A DNA stretch of 64,000 nucleotides from Clostridium sp. (GTDB taxonomy: Bacteria; Bacillota; Clostridia; Lachnospirales; Lachnospiraceae): assembly GCA_023664605.1 (NCBI GenBank), contig JAMPFF010000001.1, positions 448,682-512,681 of the forward strand. The letters are read 5' to 3'. The position numbers were made by a program, and so were the translations under genes. This document shows positions 35,161-42,955 of the stretch, one piece after another. The notes below the pieces were generated by a model. The model was not told the DNA's origin, ran no database searches, and saw nothing but the letters and a program-made list of their open reading frames with translations. The number at the start of each line of letters is the position of its first letter. The stretch's first letter is position 1.

Positions 35161-38100
35161 ATGGAAAAAGAGTATTATTTAGGATTGGATTTAGGAACGG
35201 GCTCGCTTGGCTGGGCTATAACTGATGAAAAATATGAAGTGTTGCGAAAACATGGTAATGCTCTTTGTGGAGTCAGATTATTTGAGAGTGCAAAGACCGC
35301 AGAAGAAAGAAGAATGTTTCGGACGGCAAGAAGGCGGCTTGCCCGACGAAATTGGAGGATAGAACTACTGCAGGAAATTTTCGCAGAGGAAATTAATAAA
35401 ACGGATGACGGCTTTTATCTTAGAATGAAAGAAAGCCGCTATTTGCCGGAAGATAAGAGAAATGCCGATAAGGAATGTCCAAAACTTCCGTACGCATTAT
35501 TTGTTGATTCTGATTATACCGATAAGGACTATCATAAACAGTTTCCCAGTATTTATCATCTAAGATATTGGCTGATGACGACAGAGGAGACGCCGGATAT
35601 ACGCTTGGTTTATTTAGCGTTACATCATTTGATGAAGCATAGAGGGCATTTCCTTTTTACGGGAAACTTTGAAAATATCAGGGAGGTTAAAGATATTTTC
35701 AGGCAATTTATACAAAGCATAAAAGACGAAGAATTGGATTGTCATTTAGATATTACGGATGAAAATATCATAGAAGTTGAAAATATTTTAAAAGACAGCA
35801 GGCTGACAAAATCGGCTAAAAAAACAGGGTTAGTGAAGCTTTTAAATGCTCATACAACATGTGAAAAGGCTGTTTTATCTTTAATTTGCGGAGGGAAAGT
35901 CAGTTTAAGCGATATTTTTGATAATAAAGAATTAGATAATTGTGAAAAACCTAAAATTTCTTTTGCGGAAAACGGTTATGACGATTATGTTAATGTAGTA
36001 GAGTCTGATTTAGGAGAGCAGTTTATGATTATCGCGCAGGCAAAAGCGATTTATGACTGGGCAATTTTAGCGGATATTTTAGGCGAATATAATTCCATTT
36101 CCGAAGCGAAAGTCGCTGTTTATGAAAAACATAAAAATGATTTGAAATATTTAAAAAATTTAGTAAAAGAAAATTTGGGAAAAGAAACATATAAGAAAGT
36201 TTTTGTTAAAACAGATGAAAAAATGATGAATTACAGCGCTTATGTCGGTATAGCGAAGCAAAATGGGAAAAAGCAGACATTGAAGGGAAAACGATGCAGC
36301 AAGGAAGATTTTTATTCTTTTTTAAAAAAGGAGATAATCAATAAAATTACTGACGAAAATAAAACCGCATATATAAGAGATGAAATTGAAAAGGGCACAT
36401 TTTTGCCAAAGCAGGTGACAAAAGATAACGGAGTCATTCCTTATCAGGTGCATTATAATGAATTAAAGCAGATTATTCAGCACTTGAAAGACCGCATTCC
36501 GTTATTAAAAGAAAATGAAGAAAAGCTATGCAGCCTTTTTACATTTAAAATTCCGTACTATGTGGGACCGTTAAATGGTATTAGAAAAAATAACGATACG
36601 ACAAATTGGGTGCAAAAAAGAAGCAGTGAGAAGATATATCCATGGAATTTTAGCGAAATAGTTGACGAAGAAGCCAGTGCAGAGCAGTTTATTCGGAGAA
36701 TGACGAATAAATGCACATATTTAATTCATGAAGATGTGCTGCCTAAAAATTCTATGCTGTATAGTAAATTTATAGTTTTGAATGAACTTAATAATTTGAA
36801 AATTAACGGAGAACCGATTAGCGTCGATTTGAAACAGCAGATTTATACCAATTTGTTTCAACGCTACAGAAAAGTAACGCAAAAGAAATTGAGAGATTAT
36901 CTTGTGCGGGAGGGAATTGCAGAAAAAAGTGTTGAGATTAGCGGAATTGACGGAGATTTCAAGGGCGCATTAACGACTTATCATGATTTTAAAGAAAAAT
37001 TGACGGACTGTGATTTATCACAGAATGAAAAAGAAAATATCATTTTAAATATTACCCTATTTGGTGAGGATAAAAAGCTTTTGCAACAGAGGCTTACAAA
37101 GCTGTATCCCGGATTAACGGCGGCGCAGGTAAAAGCATTATGTACGCTTTCCTATACGGGTTGGGGACGGCTTTCCAAGACTTTTTTGGAAGAACTCACA
37201 GAATGCTCACCGGAAACAGGAGAGGATTGGAGCATTATACAGGTGTTATGGGAAACAAACGATAACCTTATGCAGATATTAAGTGAGAAATACTCATTTG
37301 CGCGGGCGGTTGAGAAAGAAAATAATAAAGAAAAAAGCGAAGAAATATCGTATGAGTATGTTGAGAAACTGAATGTTTCACCCGCGGTAAAGCGGCAGAT
37401 TTGGCAGACAATTCTCGTTGTGAAGGAACTATGTAAAGTAATGGAAAATCCTCCGGCAAGAGTGTTTGTAGAAATGGCAAGAGGAGAAGAGGAAAAGAAA
37501 AGAACAAATTCCCGTAAGAAAAGATTACTGGAGTTATATAAAAATTGTAAACAAGAGGAGCGGGACTGGATAGAGGCACTAGAAAATACGGAAGAACATC
37601 AGTTAAGAAGCGACAAACTTTATCTGTATTATACGCAGAAAGGGCGTTGTATGTATTCGGGTGAAGTCATTCAGTTAGAAGATTTGTGGGATAATCGTAA
37701 ATATGATATAGACCATATCTATCCGCAGTCAAAGGTTATGGATGACAGTTTAGATAACCGAGTGCTGGTAAAAAAGGAATATAACGCAGAAAAATCTGAT
37801 ACTTACCCAATTAACGAGAGTGTCAGAAAGAAAATGCAGCCATTTTGGAAAGCGTTGTTGGAGAGTGATTTTATATCAAGAGAAAAGTATGAACGCTTGA
37901 TAAGAAGCACAGAGTTTGAGCCGAATGAACTGGCAGGTTTTATTGCAAGGCAGATAGTAGAAACACGGCAGGGAACAAAGGCGGTAGCCTCTATATTAAA
38001 GCAAATGCTGCCTGATACAGAGATTGTTTATGTAAAAGCCCAAATTGCTTCGCAATTCAGGCAGGAATTTGATTTAATAAAAGTGCGTGAGATGAATGAC

Positions 38101-39180
38101 TTGCATCATGCGAAAGACGCTTATTTGAATATTGTAGTGGGTAATGTTTATTATACAAAATTTACAAGCAACGCCGCATGGTTTATAGAAAAAAATCCCG
38201 GAAGAAGCTACAATTTAAAAAGGATGTTTACATCAGAGAAAGATATTGTCCGCAATGGAAAGACAGCGTGGAAATCGGGAGAGGACGGCACAATTCGCAC
38301 TGTAAAAAGAATCATGAATAAAAATAATATTCTGGTGACAAGAAGAAGTTATGAAATGCGAGGCGGCTTGTTTGACCAACAACTGATGAAAAAAGGAAAA
38401 GGGCAAGTGCCAATTAAAGGCAGTGATGAAAGATTGTGTGATATTCAAAAATACGGAGGATATAATAAAGCAACCGGTACTTATTATATGCTGGTAGAAT
38501 CAGAAGATAAAAAGGGCAATAAAATAAGGACAGTAGAATATGTACCTTTGCATTTAAAAAGTAGGATAGAGCAAAACGAAAGGGAAGCGTTACAATATTT
38601 AATCAATGAGAGAAAATTGAAAAATCCAAGAATAGCATTAAGCAAAATAAAAATTGACACGTTATTTAAAGTAGATGGTTTTTATATGCGATTATCAGGA
38701 AGAACCGGTAATCAATTATTGTTTTGTGGGGCAACGCAACTGATTTTAGGTGCAAAAGATGAACAAATATTAAAGAAAGTAACGAAATTTGTATTACGGA
38801 AAAAAGAGAATAAAGAGGCAAAGATTGTAGAGCATGATAAGCTGAAGGAAACAGATTTGCTGTATTTGTATGACTTGTTTTTAGATAAAATACGGCATAC
38901 GGTATATCAAGCGAGATTGAGCGCACAGGAAAAGACATTAATGGAAGGGCGAGATACTTTTATCAGTTTAAATAAAGAAGATAAATGTATTGTGCTAAAT
39001 GAAATATTACATATGTTTCAATGTCAGAGCGGTGCGGCGAATTTACAATTGATTGGCGGACCTGCAAAAGCGGGAATTTTGGTGTTGAATAATGATATTA
39101 CAAAGTGTAAACAAATATCTATTATCAATCAATCTCCGACAGGCATCTATCAACAAGAGATTGATTTAAAGAAGATATGA
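35161..39180 (+). CDS. cas9: CRISPR-associated endonuclease Cas9 (type II-A)
   Basis: A 1339-residue RNA-guided DNA endonuclease. RuvC-I: YYLGLDLGTGSLGWAI with Asp10. Arg-rich bridge helix: RRMFRTARRRLARRNWR. RuvC-II: VFVEMARGEE with Glu771. HNH: YDIDHIYPQSKVMDDSLDNR with catalytic His852. RuvC-III: HHAKDAYLN with His982/His983 and Asp986. All catalytic residues are intact and the length is typical for II-A. ATG 35161 is chosen because GGAAAGGCGG precedes it and Asp then falls at position 10. A TATAAT at 35107-35112 probably belongs to its promoter. It overlaps cas1 by four bases. Codons are more A/T-rich than in flanking genes, consistent with horizontal acquisition. Confidence 0.98.
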   Translation: MEKEYYLGLDLGTGSLGWAITDEKYEVLRKHGNALCGVRLFESAKTAEERRMFRTARRRLARRNWRIELLQEIFAEEINKTDDGFYLRMKESRYLPEDKRNADKECPKLPYALFVDSDYTDKDYHKQFPSIYHLRYWLMTTEETPDIRLVYLALHHLMKHRGHFLFTGNFENIREVKDIFRQFIQSIKDEELDCHLDITDENIIEVENILKDSRLTKSAKKTGLVKLLNAHTTCEKAVLSLICGGKVSLSDIFDNKELDNCEKPKISFAENGYDDYVNVVESDLGEQFMIIAQAKAIYDWAILADILGEYNSISEAKVAVYEKHKNDLKYLKNLVKENLGKETYKKVFVKTDEKMMNYSAYVGIAKQNGKKQTLKGKRCSKEDFYSFLKKEIINKITDENKTAYIRDEIEKGTFLPKQVTKDNGVIPYQVHYNELKQIIQHLKDRIPLLKENEEKLCSLFTFKIPYYVGPLNGIRKNNDTTNWVQKRSSEKIYPWNFSEIVDEEASAEQFIRRMTNKCTYLIHEDVLPKNSMLYSKFIVLNELNNLKINGEPISVDLKQQIYTNLFQRYRKVTQKKLRDYLVREGIAEKSVEISGIDGDFKGALTTYHDFKEKLTDCDLSQNEKENIILNITLFGEDKKLLQQRLTKLYPGLTAAQVKALCTLSYTGWGRLSKTFLEELTECSPETGEDWSIIQVLWETNDNLMQILSEKYSFARAVEKENNKEKSEEISYEYVEKLNVSPAVKRQIWQTILVVKELCKVMENPPARVFVEMARGEEEKKRTNSRKKRLLELYKNCKQEERDWIEALENTEEHQLRSDKLYLYYTQKGRCMYSGEVIQLEDLWDNRKYDIDHIYPQSKVMDDSLDNRVLVKKEYNAEKSDTYPINESVRKKMQPFWKALLESDFISREKYERLIRSTEFEPNELAGFIARQIVETRQGTKAVASILKQMLPDTEIVYVKAQIASQFRQEFDLIKVREMNDLHHAKDAYLNIVVGNVYYTKFTSNAAWFIEKNPGRSYNLKRMFTSEKDIVRNGKTAWKSGEDGTIRTVKRIMNKNNILVTRRSYEMRGGLFDQQLMKKGKGQVPIKGSDERLCDIQKYGGYNKATGTYYMLVESEDKKGNKIRTVEYVPLHLKSRIEQNEREALQYLINERKLKNPRIALSKIKIDTLFKVDGFYMRLSGRTGNQLLFCGATQLILGAKDEQILKKVTKFVLRKKENKEAKIVEHDKLKETDLLYLYDLFLDKIRHTVYQARLSAQEKTLMEGRDTFISLNKEDKCIVLNEILHMFQCQSGAANLQLIGGPAKAGILVLNNDITKCKQISIINQSPTGIYQQEIDLKKI

Positions 39181-40049
39181 GCTGGCGGATTGTTGTTATC
39201 TCGAAACGGGCAAAACTGGACTACCAGTTAGGGTATATGGTAGTAAGAAGCGACGAGATAACCAAAATTCATTTAGGAGAAATCTCCACAATATTAGTAG
39301 AATCCACAGCGGTTTCTATTACGACCGGTTTGCTTTCGGAATTGGCAAAGAAGAAAATTAAAGTGATTTTTTGTGATGAGAAGAGAAATCCATCCTCGGA
39401 ATTAGTTGGTTATTATGGAAGCCATGATACCAGTAATAAAGTCAGAAAGCAGATTCAATGGAACAAAAATACAAAAGAGGCGGTTTGGACTGAAATCGTA
39501 ACGGAAAAGATACGGAAACAGAAAGAACTGCTGGAATATTTGGGGAAGGAGGAATCGGAACTATTAGCAGGCTATCTGAAAGAAATTAATTGGAATGATG
39601 AGTCTAACAGAGAGGGACATGCTGCAAAAGTATATTTTAATGCATTGTTTGGCTTGGATTTTACGCGCACTGCAGATAATTTTATAAATGCGGCATTAAA
39701 TTATGGGTATTCTATTATTTTATCTGCATTTACGAGAGAAATTACAGCTAACGGCTATATCACACAGCTTGGACTATTTCACGATAATATGTTTAATCAA
39801 TTCAATCTTGCCTCGGATTTGATGGAGCCTTTTAGAATACTGATTGATAAAAAGGTCGTTAGTATGAGTTTGAACCAATTTGGGCATGACGAAAAGATGC
39901 AGATAGTTAATATCCTAAATGATGAAATAAGGATAGATGGAAAAGTCCAATATGTAAATAATGCAATCAAAATATATTGTAAGAGTGTATTTGACGCCTT
40001 AAATGAAAATGATAGTTCCTTGATTCGATTTTATCAAATTGAGTTATAG
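39177..40049 (+). CDS. cas1: CRISPR integrase Cas1
   Basis: A 290-residue integrase subunit of the type II Cas1 group. Segments typical of the family are TTGLLSELAKKKIKVIFCDE in the N-terminal beta domain, then NRDGHAA-like NREGHAAKVYFNALFG with the metal-binding Glu, and LFHDNMFNQFNLASDLMEPF with the His and Asp ligands. With Cas2, Csn2 and Cas9 it captures protospacers and inserts them next to the leader. It starts inside the cas9 stop (ATGA). Confidence 0.96.
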   Translation: MSWRIVVISKRAKLDYQLGYMVVRSDEITKIHLGEISTILVESTAVSITTGLLSELAKKKIKVIFCDEKRNPSSELVGYYGSHDTSNKVRKQIQWNKNTKEAVWTEIVTEKIRKQKELLEYLGKEESELLAGYLKEINWNDESNREGHAAKVYFNALFGLDFTRTADNFINAALNYGYSIILSAFTREITANGYITQLGLFHDNMFNQFNLASDLMEPFRILIDKKVVSMSLNQFGHDEKMQIVNILNDEIRIDGKVQYVNNAIKIYCKSVFDALNENDSSLIRFYQIEL

Positions 40050-40053
40050 ATTT

Positions 40054-40359
40054 ATGAGAGTTTTAGTATTTTTTGATTTACCTGTTTTAACGGGGGAGCA
40101 GCGCAGAGCGTATACTAAGTTTCGCAAATTCCTTTTAAAGAGTGGGTTTTTAATGCTGCAGGAATCTGTTTATTGCAAGTTGGCATTGAATGGAACTGCT
40201 GTTCAGGGTATTGTTGATAATATCCATAAAAACAGCCCGGCAGAAGGACTGGTGCAATTATTGACAGTCACAGAAAAACAGTATGCCAAAATGGATTTGA
40301 TTATAGGTGAGATAAAAAGCGAAGTATTAGACAGCGACGAGAGGTTGGTAATTTTATGA
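40054..40359 (+). CDS. cas2: CRISPR adaptation protein Cas2
   Basis: A 101-residue ferredoxin-fold protein starting MRVLVFFDLPVLTGEQRRAY, the canonical Cas2 beginning with the FDLP segment. It bridges two Cas1 dimers in the integration complex. ATG 40054 lies four bases after the cas1 stop; the ribosome site is weak, consistent with coupling. It overlaps csn2 by four bases (ATGA). Confidence 0.95.
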   Translation: MRVLVFFDLPVLTGEQRRAYTKFRKFLLKSGFLMLQESVYCKLALNGTAVQGIVDNIHKNSPAEGLVQLLTVTEKQYAKMDLIIGEIKSEVLDSDERLVIL

Positions 40360-41024
40360 AACTGGTTCATCCGGAATTGGAACGGCAGATTTTATTTGAA
40401 AATTGTCAAAGCTGCGAGTGGGTGATAGAATCCCCTGTATTATTTGCGAAATATGTGGAAGAATTATATTTGCAATCAGAGGGAAAAGAGGGCGGATTTG
40501 TTTTATCGGAAGATGATAAGGAAATGGATATAGGAAAATCGTTGGAGGTCATTATCAATCCTTTTGCAGTTAGTGTGAATGACAAAAGAATTTTAAATAA
40601 GTTATATACCAAACTATCAGAAGTATCGGTGATGGAAGATATGTATTTGCTAACGCAGAAGATACAAAGCGAATTGCAAACTTATATGCTACAGTTAGAA
40701 TACATATGCCCATATATGTTAGCGATGGATGCGGAAGTCGATATGACAAATATGATGAAAGCGATGGGAGTCAGGATTGAAAATTATGCCGATGATTATT
40801 TTGAAAATTTAATACTATATATTAAAATGATAGCGGAGTTGATGCAGAAAAAAATAGTCGTTTTAGTAAATATTGGGAGTTATATTGAACGGGAGCAAGC
40901 AGAACAATTATTTATGGCGGCGCTGCATAGTGAGATAAAGCTGCTCTTAATTGAAAATGAGCAGAGAAGCTTTTCAAATGAAGTCGCTCGGTATATAATT
41001 GATAAAGATGGTTGTGAAATTTAA
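40356..41024 (+). CDS. csn2: CRISPR adaptation protein Csn2 (type II-A marker)
   Basis: A 222-residue protein of the Csn2 family, which forms a tetrameric ring that binds DNA ends during spacer acquisition. It starts MKLVHPELERQILFE and ends near EVARYIIDKDGCEI. The family's degenerate P-loop-like fold cannot be judged by eye; assignment rests on position directly after cas2, the length and the start. Its presence defines subtype II-A. Only 58 bases separate it from the first repeat. Confidence 0.92.
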   Translation: MKLVHPELERQILFENCQSCEWVIESPVLFAKYVEELYLQSEGKEGGFVLSEDDKEMDIGKSLEVIINPFAVSVNDKRILNKLYTKLSEVSVMEDMYLLTQKIQSELQTYMLQLEYICPYMLAMDAEVDMTNMMKAMGVRIENYADDYFENLILYIKMIAELMQKKIVVLVNIGSYIEREQAEQLFMAALHSEIKLLLIENEQRSFSNEVARYIIDKDGCEI

Positions 41025-41082
41025 GCAATATGTTTGAGTACCGATTTTATGCAGATGATGGCATTTCATTTTTGAATTTGAG
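41025..41082 (+). promoter_or_regulatory. CRISPR leader with ATTTGAG anchor
   Basis: A 58-base leader between csn2 and repeat 1. The last seven bases (41076-41082) are ATTTGAG, identical to the leader-anchoring sequence reported for a Streptococcus thermophilus type II-A array. At 41032-41042 is GTTTGAGTACC, the exact reverse complement of the repeat's last 11 bases. Confidence 0.75.
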
Positions 41083-41580
41083 GTTTGAGAATGATGTAAA
41101 AATGTATGGTACTCAAACAATCGGGAATATAAATACTTTTTATATCTTGTTTGAGAATGATGTAAAAATGTATGGTACTCAAACGTCAAGGAATGCAAGA
41201 AAGTTCTATTTTTGGTTTGAGAATGATGTAAAAATGTATGGTACTCAAACGATAAACTTTGTATTAGACGCAGGAATATCGTTTGAGAATGATGTAAAAA
41301 TGTATGGTACTCAAACGATGATTCAATCCAGGTGGCGTTAAGCAACGTTTGAGAATGATGTAAAAATGTATGGTACTCAAACGTTAAATCTACACTGTAC
41401 TTTTATAAAATAGTTTGAGAATGATGTAAAAATGTATGGTACTCAAACTTATATCCAGCCGTAATGCATAGCAACAGCGTTTGAGAATGATGTAAAAATG
41501 TATGGTACTCAAATAGCGCGGCATAGAGGTTGAACACAAGAAAGGTTTGAGAATGATGTAAAAATGTATGATACTCAACA
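41083..41580 (+). CRISPR. type II-A CRISPR array, 8 repeats and 7 spacers
   Basis: Repeats of 36 nt begin GTTTGAGAATGATG and end ATGGTACTCAAAC, at 41083, 41149, 41215, 41281, 41347, 41413, 41479 and 41545. All seven spacers are exactly 30 nt (period 66). Repeats 1-6 are identical. Repeat 7 has a final C-to-T change, and repeat 8 is degenerate at its end (ATGATACTCAACA). This places the leader end at left, next to csn2, with the oldest spacers at right. The termini GTTTGAG/CTCAAAC are inverted. I see no match of any spacer elsewhere in the window. Confidence 0.99.
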
Positions 41581-41581
41581 A

Positions 41582-41719
41582 TGTTGTTTATTACAGTGGG
41601 TAAGATGGAATTTGAGTGAAGAAGGATATTATAATAAGTGGGATGGTGATAAGAGGGAACTTGTCAGAGTAGGAGCAAAGACTTATAATGATTTTAGGAA
41701 AAAACGAATGAAACCATAG
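41582..41719 (+). pseudogene. remnant of a gene upstream of, and probably once fused to, the PBECR-like domain
   Basis: An open frame with coding character but no start, directly after the last CRISPR repeat. It reads WVRWNLSEEGYYNKWDGD, then KRELVRVGAKTYNDFRKK, and stops at 41719. At the A6 run around 41699-41704, adding one A would join it in frame to TNETIEAAKEEIK and the next coding region. It is therefore probably a frameshifted and 5'-deleted gene, perhaps from a phage or polymorphic-toxin protein. The family of the N-terminal part is not recognised. Confidence 0.5.
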
Positions 41720-41742
41720 AAGCCGCAAAAGAGGAAATAAAA

Positions 41743-42120
41743 GTGCATCTGGTTGGGAAAATAGATAAAAATATTTATAAATGTATAACAGATGATATTG
41801 TTACAGATGAAGTTATTATTACGGATAGTCAGATTCAGCATATAAAGAATCGACATCCGAATGATTATGAGAGGTTTTCACAATATTTTAATCAAATTCT
41901 CAAAGAACCAGATTACATCATCGAAGCAAATAAATTAGATACAGCAGTGATTCTAAAAGAAATTGTGGATAATGGGGAAAAATTTCAAACAGTACTCAGA
42001 TTATGCACATCAAAAGAACCGGATGGATATAAAAACTCAATTATTACTTTTCTTAAAATAGATGAAAAAAGATGGAAACGTTATTTAAGGACAAAGAAGA
42101 TTCTTTACAAAAAGGAATAA
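41743..42120 (+). CDS. PBECR-like nuclease/toxin domain protein (probable fragment)
   Basis: A 125-residue protein with a GTG start at 41743 and GAGGA seven bases upstream. The central part, ITDSQIQHIKNRHPNDYERF, followed by ILKEPDYIIEANK and TAVILKEIVD, resembles the PBECR family (phage-encoded Barnase-EndoU-ColicinE5/D-RelE-like nucleases). The conserved His/Arg-His segment is IKNRHP, and the strand VLRLCTSKEPDGYKN comes late. It appears to be the C-terminal domain of a larger gene broken by a frameshift just upstream, though it could still be translated alone. No immunity gene is evident. Family assignment is tentative. Confidence 0.55.
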   Translation: MHLVGKIDKNIYKCITDDIVTDEVIITDSQIQHIKNRHPNDYERFSQYFNQILKEPDYIIEANKLDTAVILKEIVDNGEKFQTVLRLCTSKEPDGYKNSIITFLKIDEKRWKRYLRTKKILYKKE

Positions 42121-42132
42121 TTTTGCTATACT
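42104..42132 (+). promoter_or_regulatory. strong sigma-A promoter of the small RNA
   Basis: TTTACA (42104-42109), a 17-base spacer ending in TGC, then TATACT (42127-42132). The TGn makes it an extended -10 promoter. It overlaps the end of the PBECR-like gene. Predicted start near 42139. Confidence 0.7.
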
Positions 42133-42138
42133 GTGGAT

Positions 42139-42241
42139 ACAATAAAAAAGTCCTTTGAGGTGGTCAATTTCGTGGCAGCCACACACCTTTTAGGTCAAAA
42201 GAGATGCAGGGGAACGCCACGCCTGCCAAAGGACTTTTTTT
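42139..42241 (+). ncRNA. unrecognised ~100-nt structured small RNA
   Basis: Bounded by the strong promoter upstream and by a perfect 14-bp closing stem, AAAAAAGTCCTTTG (42144-42157) with CAAAGGACTTTTTT (42227-42240), which with its T7 run is also the terminator. Inside are AGGTG/CACCT (42158-42162 with 42184-42188) enclosing GTGG-CAG-CCAC, and GCAGG/CCTGC (42206-42210 with 42222-42226). CGTGGC at 42171-42176 could alternatively pair with GCCACG at 42216-42221. It does not look like 6S RNA, SRP RNA, RNase P RNA or a riboswitch that I know. Confidence 0.6.
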
Positions 42242-42250
42242 AGGACAAAT

Positions 42251-42480
42251 AAAGGTTCGTTTGAGGTGGAAAATTCGTGTCGCAAAGGAGTCTTTTACTG
42301 GCCTTGAATCTTAGAATAATAACTTTGTTATAAAAAACAGCCTAGCCGGCTGTTTTTTAAATATTCCCATTCGTCAACGGTGACGTAAAACCGACCAAGT
42401 AAAAAGACAGAGAGGAACGGGAAACGCCACTTAATTCAACCAGCTTGGGAACGGATAAGTCTTTTGCAATCCATATTTCT
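42251..42480 (+). other. degenerate second copy of small-RNA sequence blocks
   Basis: TTTGAGGTGG at 42260-42269, followed by an AATTCGTG block, repeats the 5' part of the small RNA 106 bases downstream. A block with GGAA and ACGCCAC around 42413-42430 recalls its 3' part (GGGGAACGCCAC). The two blocks are separated by a terminator hairpin. No open reading frame is supported in this gap. Confidence 0.4.
42332..42358 (+). terminator. intrinsic terminator
   Basis: AAAAAACAGCC pairs with GGCTGTTTTTT around a five-base loop; an 11-bp stem and T6 run. It may end a second small transcript from this gap. Confidence 0.75.
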
Positions 42481-42559
42481 TTTAATTTCATAAATTGTAA
42501 ATGAGTATCATATCAAGAAAAGTGGTGAGAAAGAAAAGCAAAAACTTTACAATTACATC

Positions 42560-42588
42560 TTGCATACCCGCCATTTCTATGATAAACT
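42560..42588 (+). promoter_or_regulatory. probable secG promoter
   Basis: TTGCAT (42560-42565) and TAAACT (42583-42588) with a 17-base spacer, about 38 bases before the secG start codon. Confidence 0.5.
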
Positions 42589-42625
42589 AGATTCTGCTTG
42601 ATATAGGGAAAGGAGCAGTTTTTCA

Positions 42626-42865
42626 ATGGGAGCGTTAAGGATTGTATTAACCGTTATATATATTATTATTTGTATTGCGCTTGTGATACTGGTATTGATG
42701 CAGGAGGGAAAATCCGCGGGCTTGGGAGCCGTCAGCGGTGCAGCCGAAACATATTGGGGAAAGAATAAAGGCCGTTCCATGGAAGGAAAGCTTGTTAAGA
42801 TTTCAACGGGTCTGGCGGTGGCATTTATGCTGTTAGCCATTATTCTGAACCTGAATATTTTTTAG
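42626..42865 (+). CDS. secG: protein translocase subunit SecG
   Basis: A 79-residue small subunit of the SecYEG channel. Two transmembrane helices (about residues 3-22 and 56-76) flank a cytoplasmic loop with the family segment LVLMQEGKSAGLGAVSGAAE. AAAGGAG precedes ATG by about ten bases. It leads the conserved Gram-positive cluster secG-rnr-smpB-ssrA, and a terminator with a GCAA tetraloop follows it. Confidence 0.95.
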   Translation: MGALRIVLTVIYIIICIALVILVLMQEGKSAGLGAVSGAAETYWGKNKGRSMEGKLVKISTGLAVAFMLLAIILNLNIF

Positions 42866-42874
42866 GTAATGCGG

Positions 42875-42901
42875 AACGCTCTTGCAAAAGGGCGTTTTTT
42901 T
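42875..42901 (+). terminator. secG terminator/attenuator
   Basis: AACGCTCTT pairs with AAGGGCGTT around a GCAA tetraloop, followed by a T run. It lies before rnr and probably reduces read-through. Confidence 0.8.
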
Positions 42902-42955
42902 ATGCACACGATTGTAAGTGGAAATGGCAGCAGGCAGAGTAGGGAATAGACACAG

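Noticed and set aside
41030-41341. Open frames running through the CRISPR array on both strands
   Set aside because: They arise because repeat plus spacer length (66) is divisible by three, so the same repeat-encoded peptide recurs; there is no ribosome site and the array explains the sequence.
41083-41580. Self-targeting spacers against genes in this window
   Set aside because: I found no spacer match by eye anywhere else in the 64 kb; a full genome search would be needed to exclude it elsewhere.
42139-42241. Small RNA as 6S RNA, SRP RNA or a secG riboswitch
   Set aside because: It is too short for 6S, lacks the SRP GGAAG-type loop sequences, and ends with its own terminator some 380 bases before secG.
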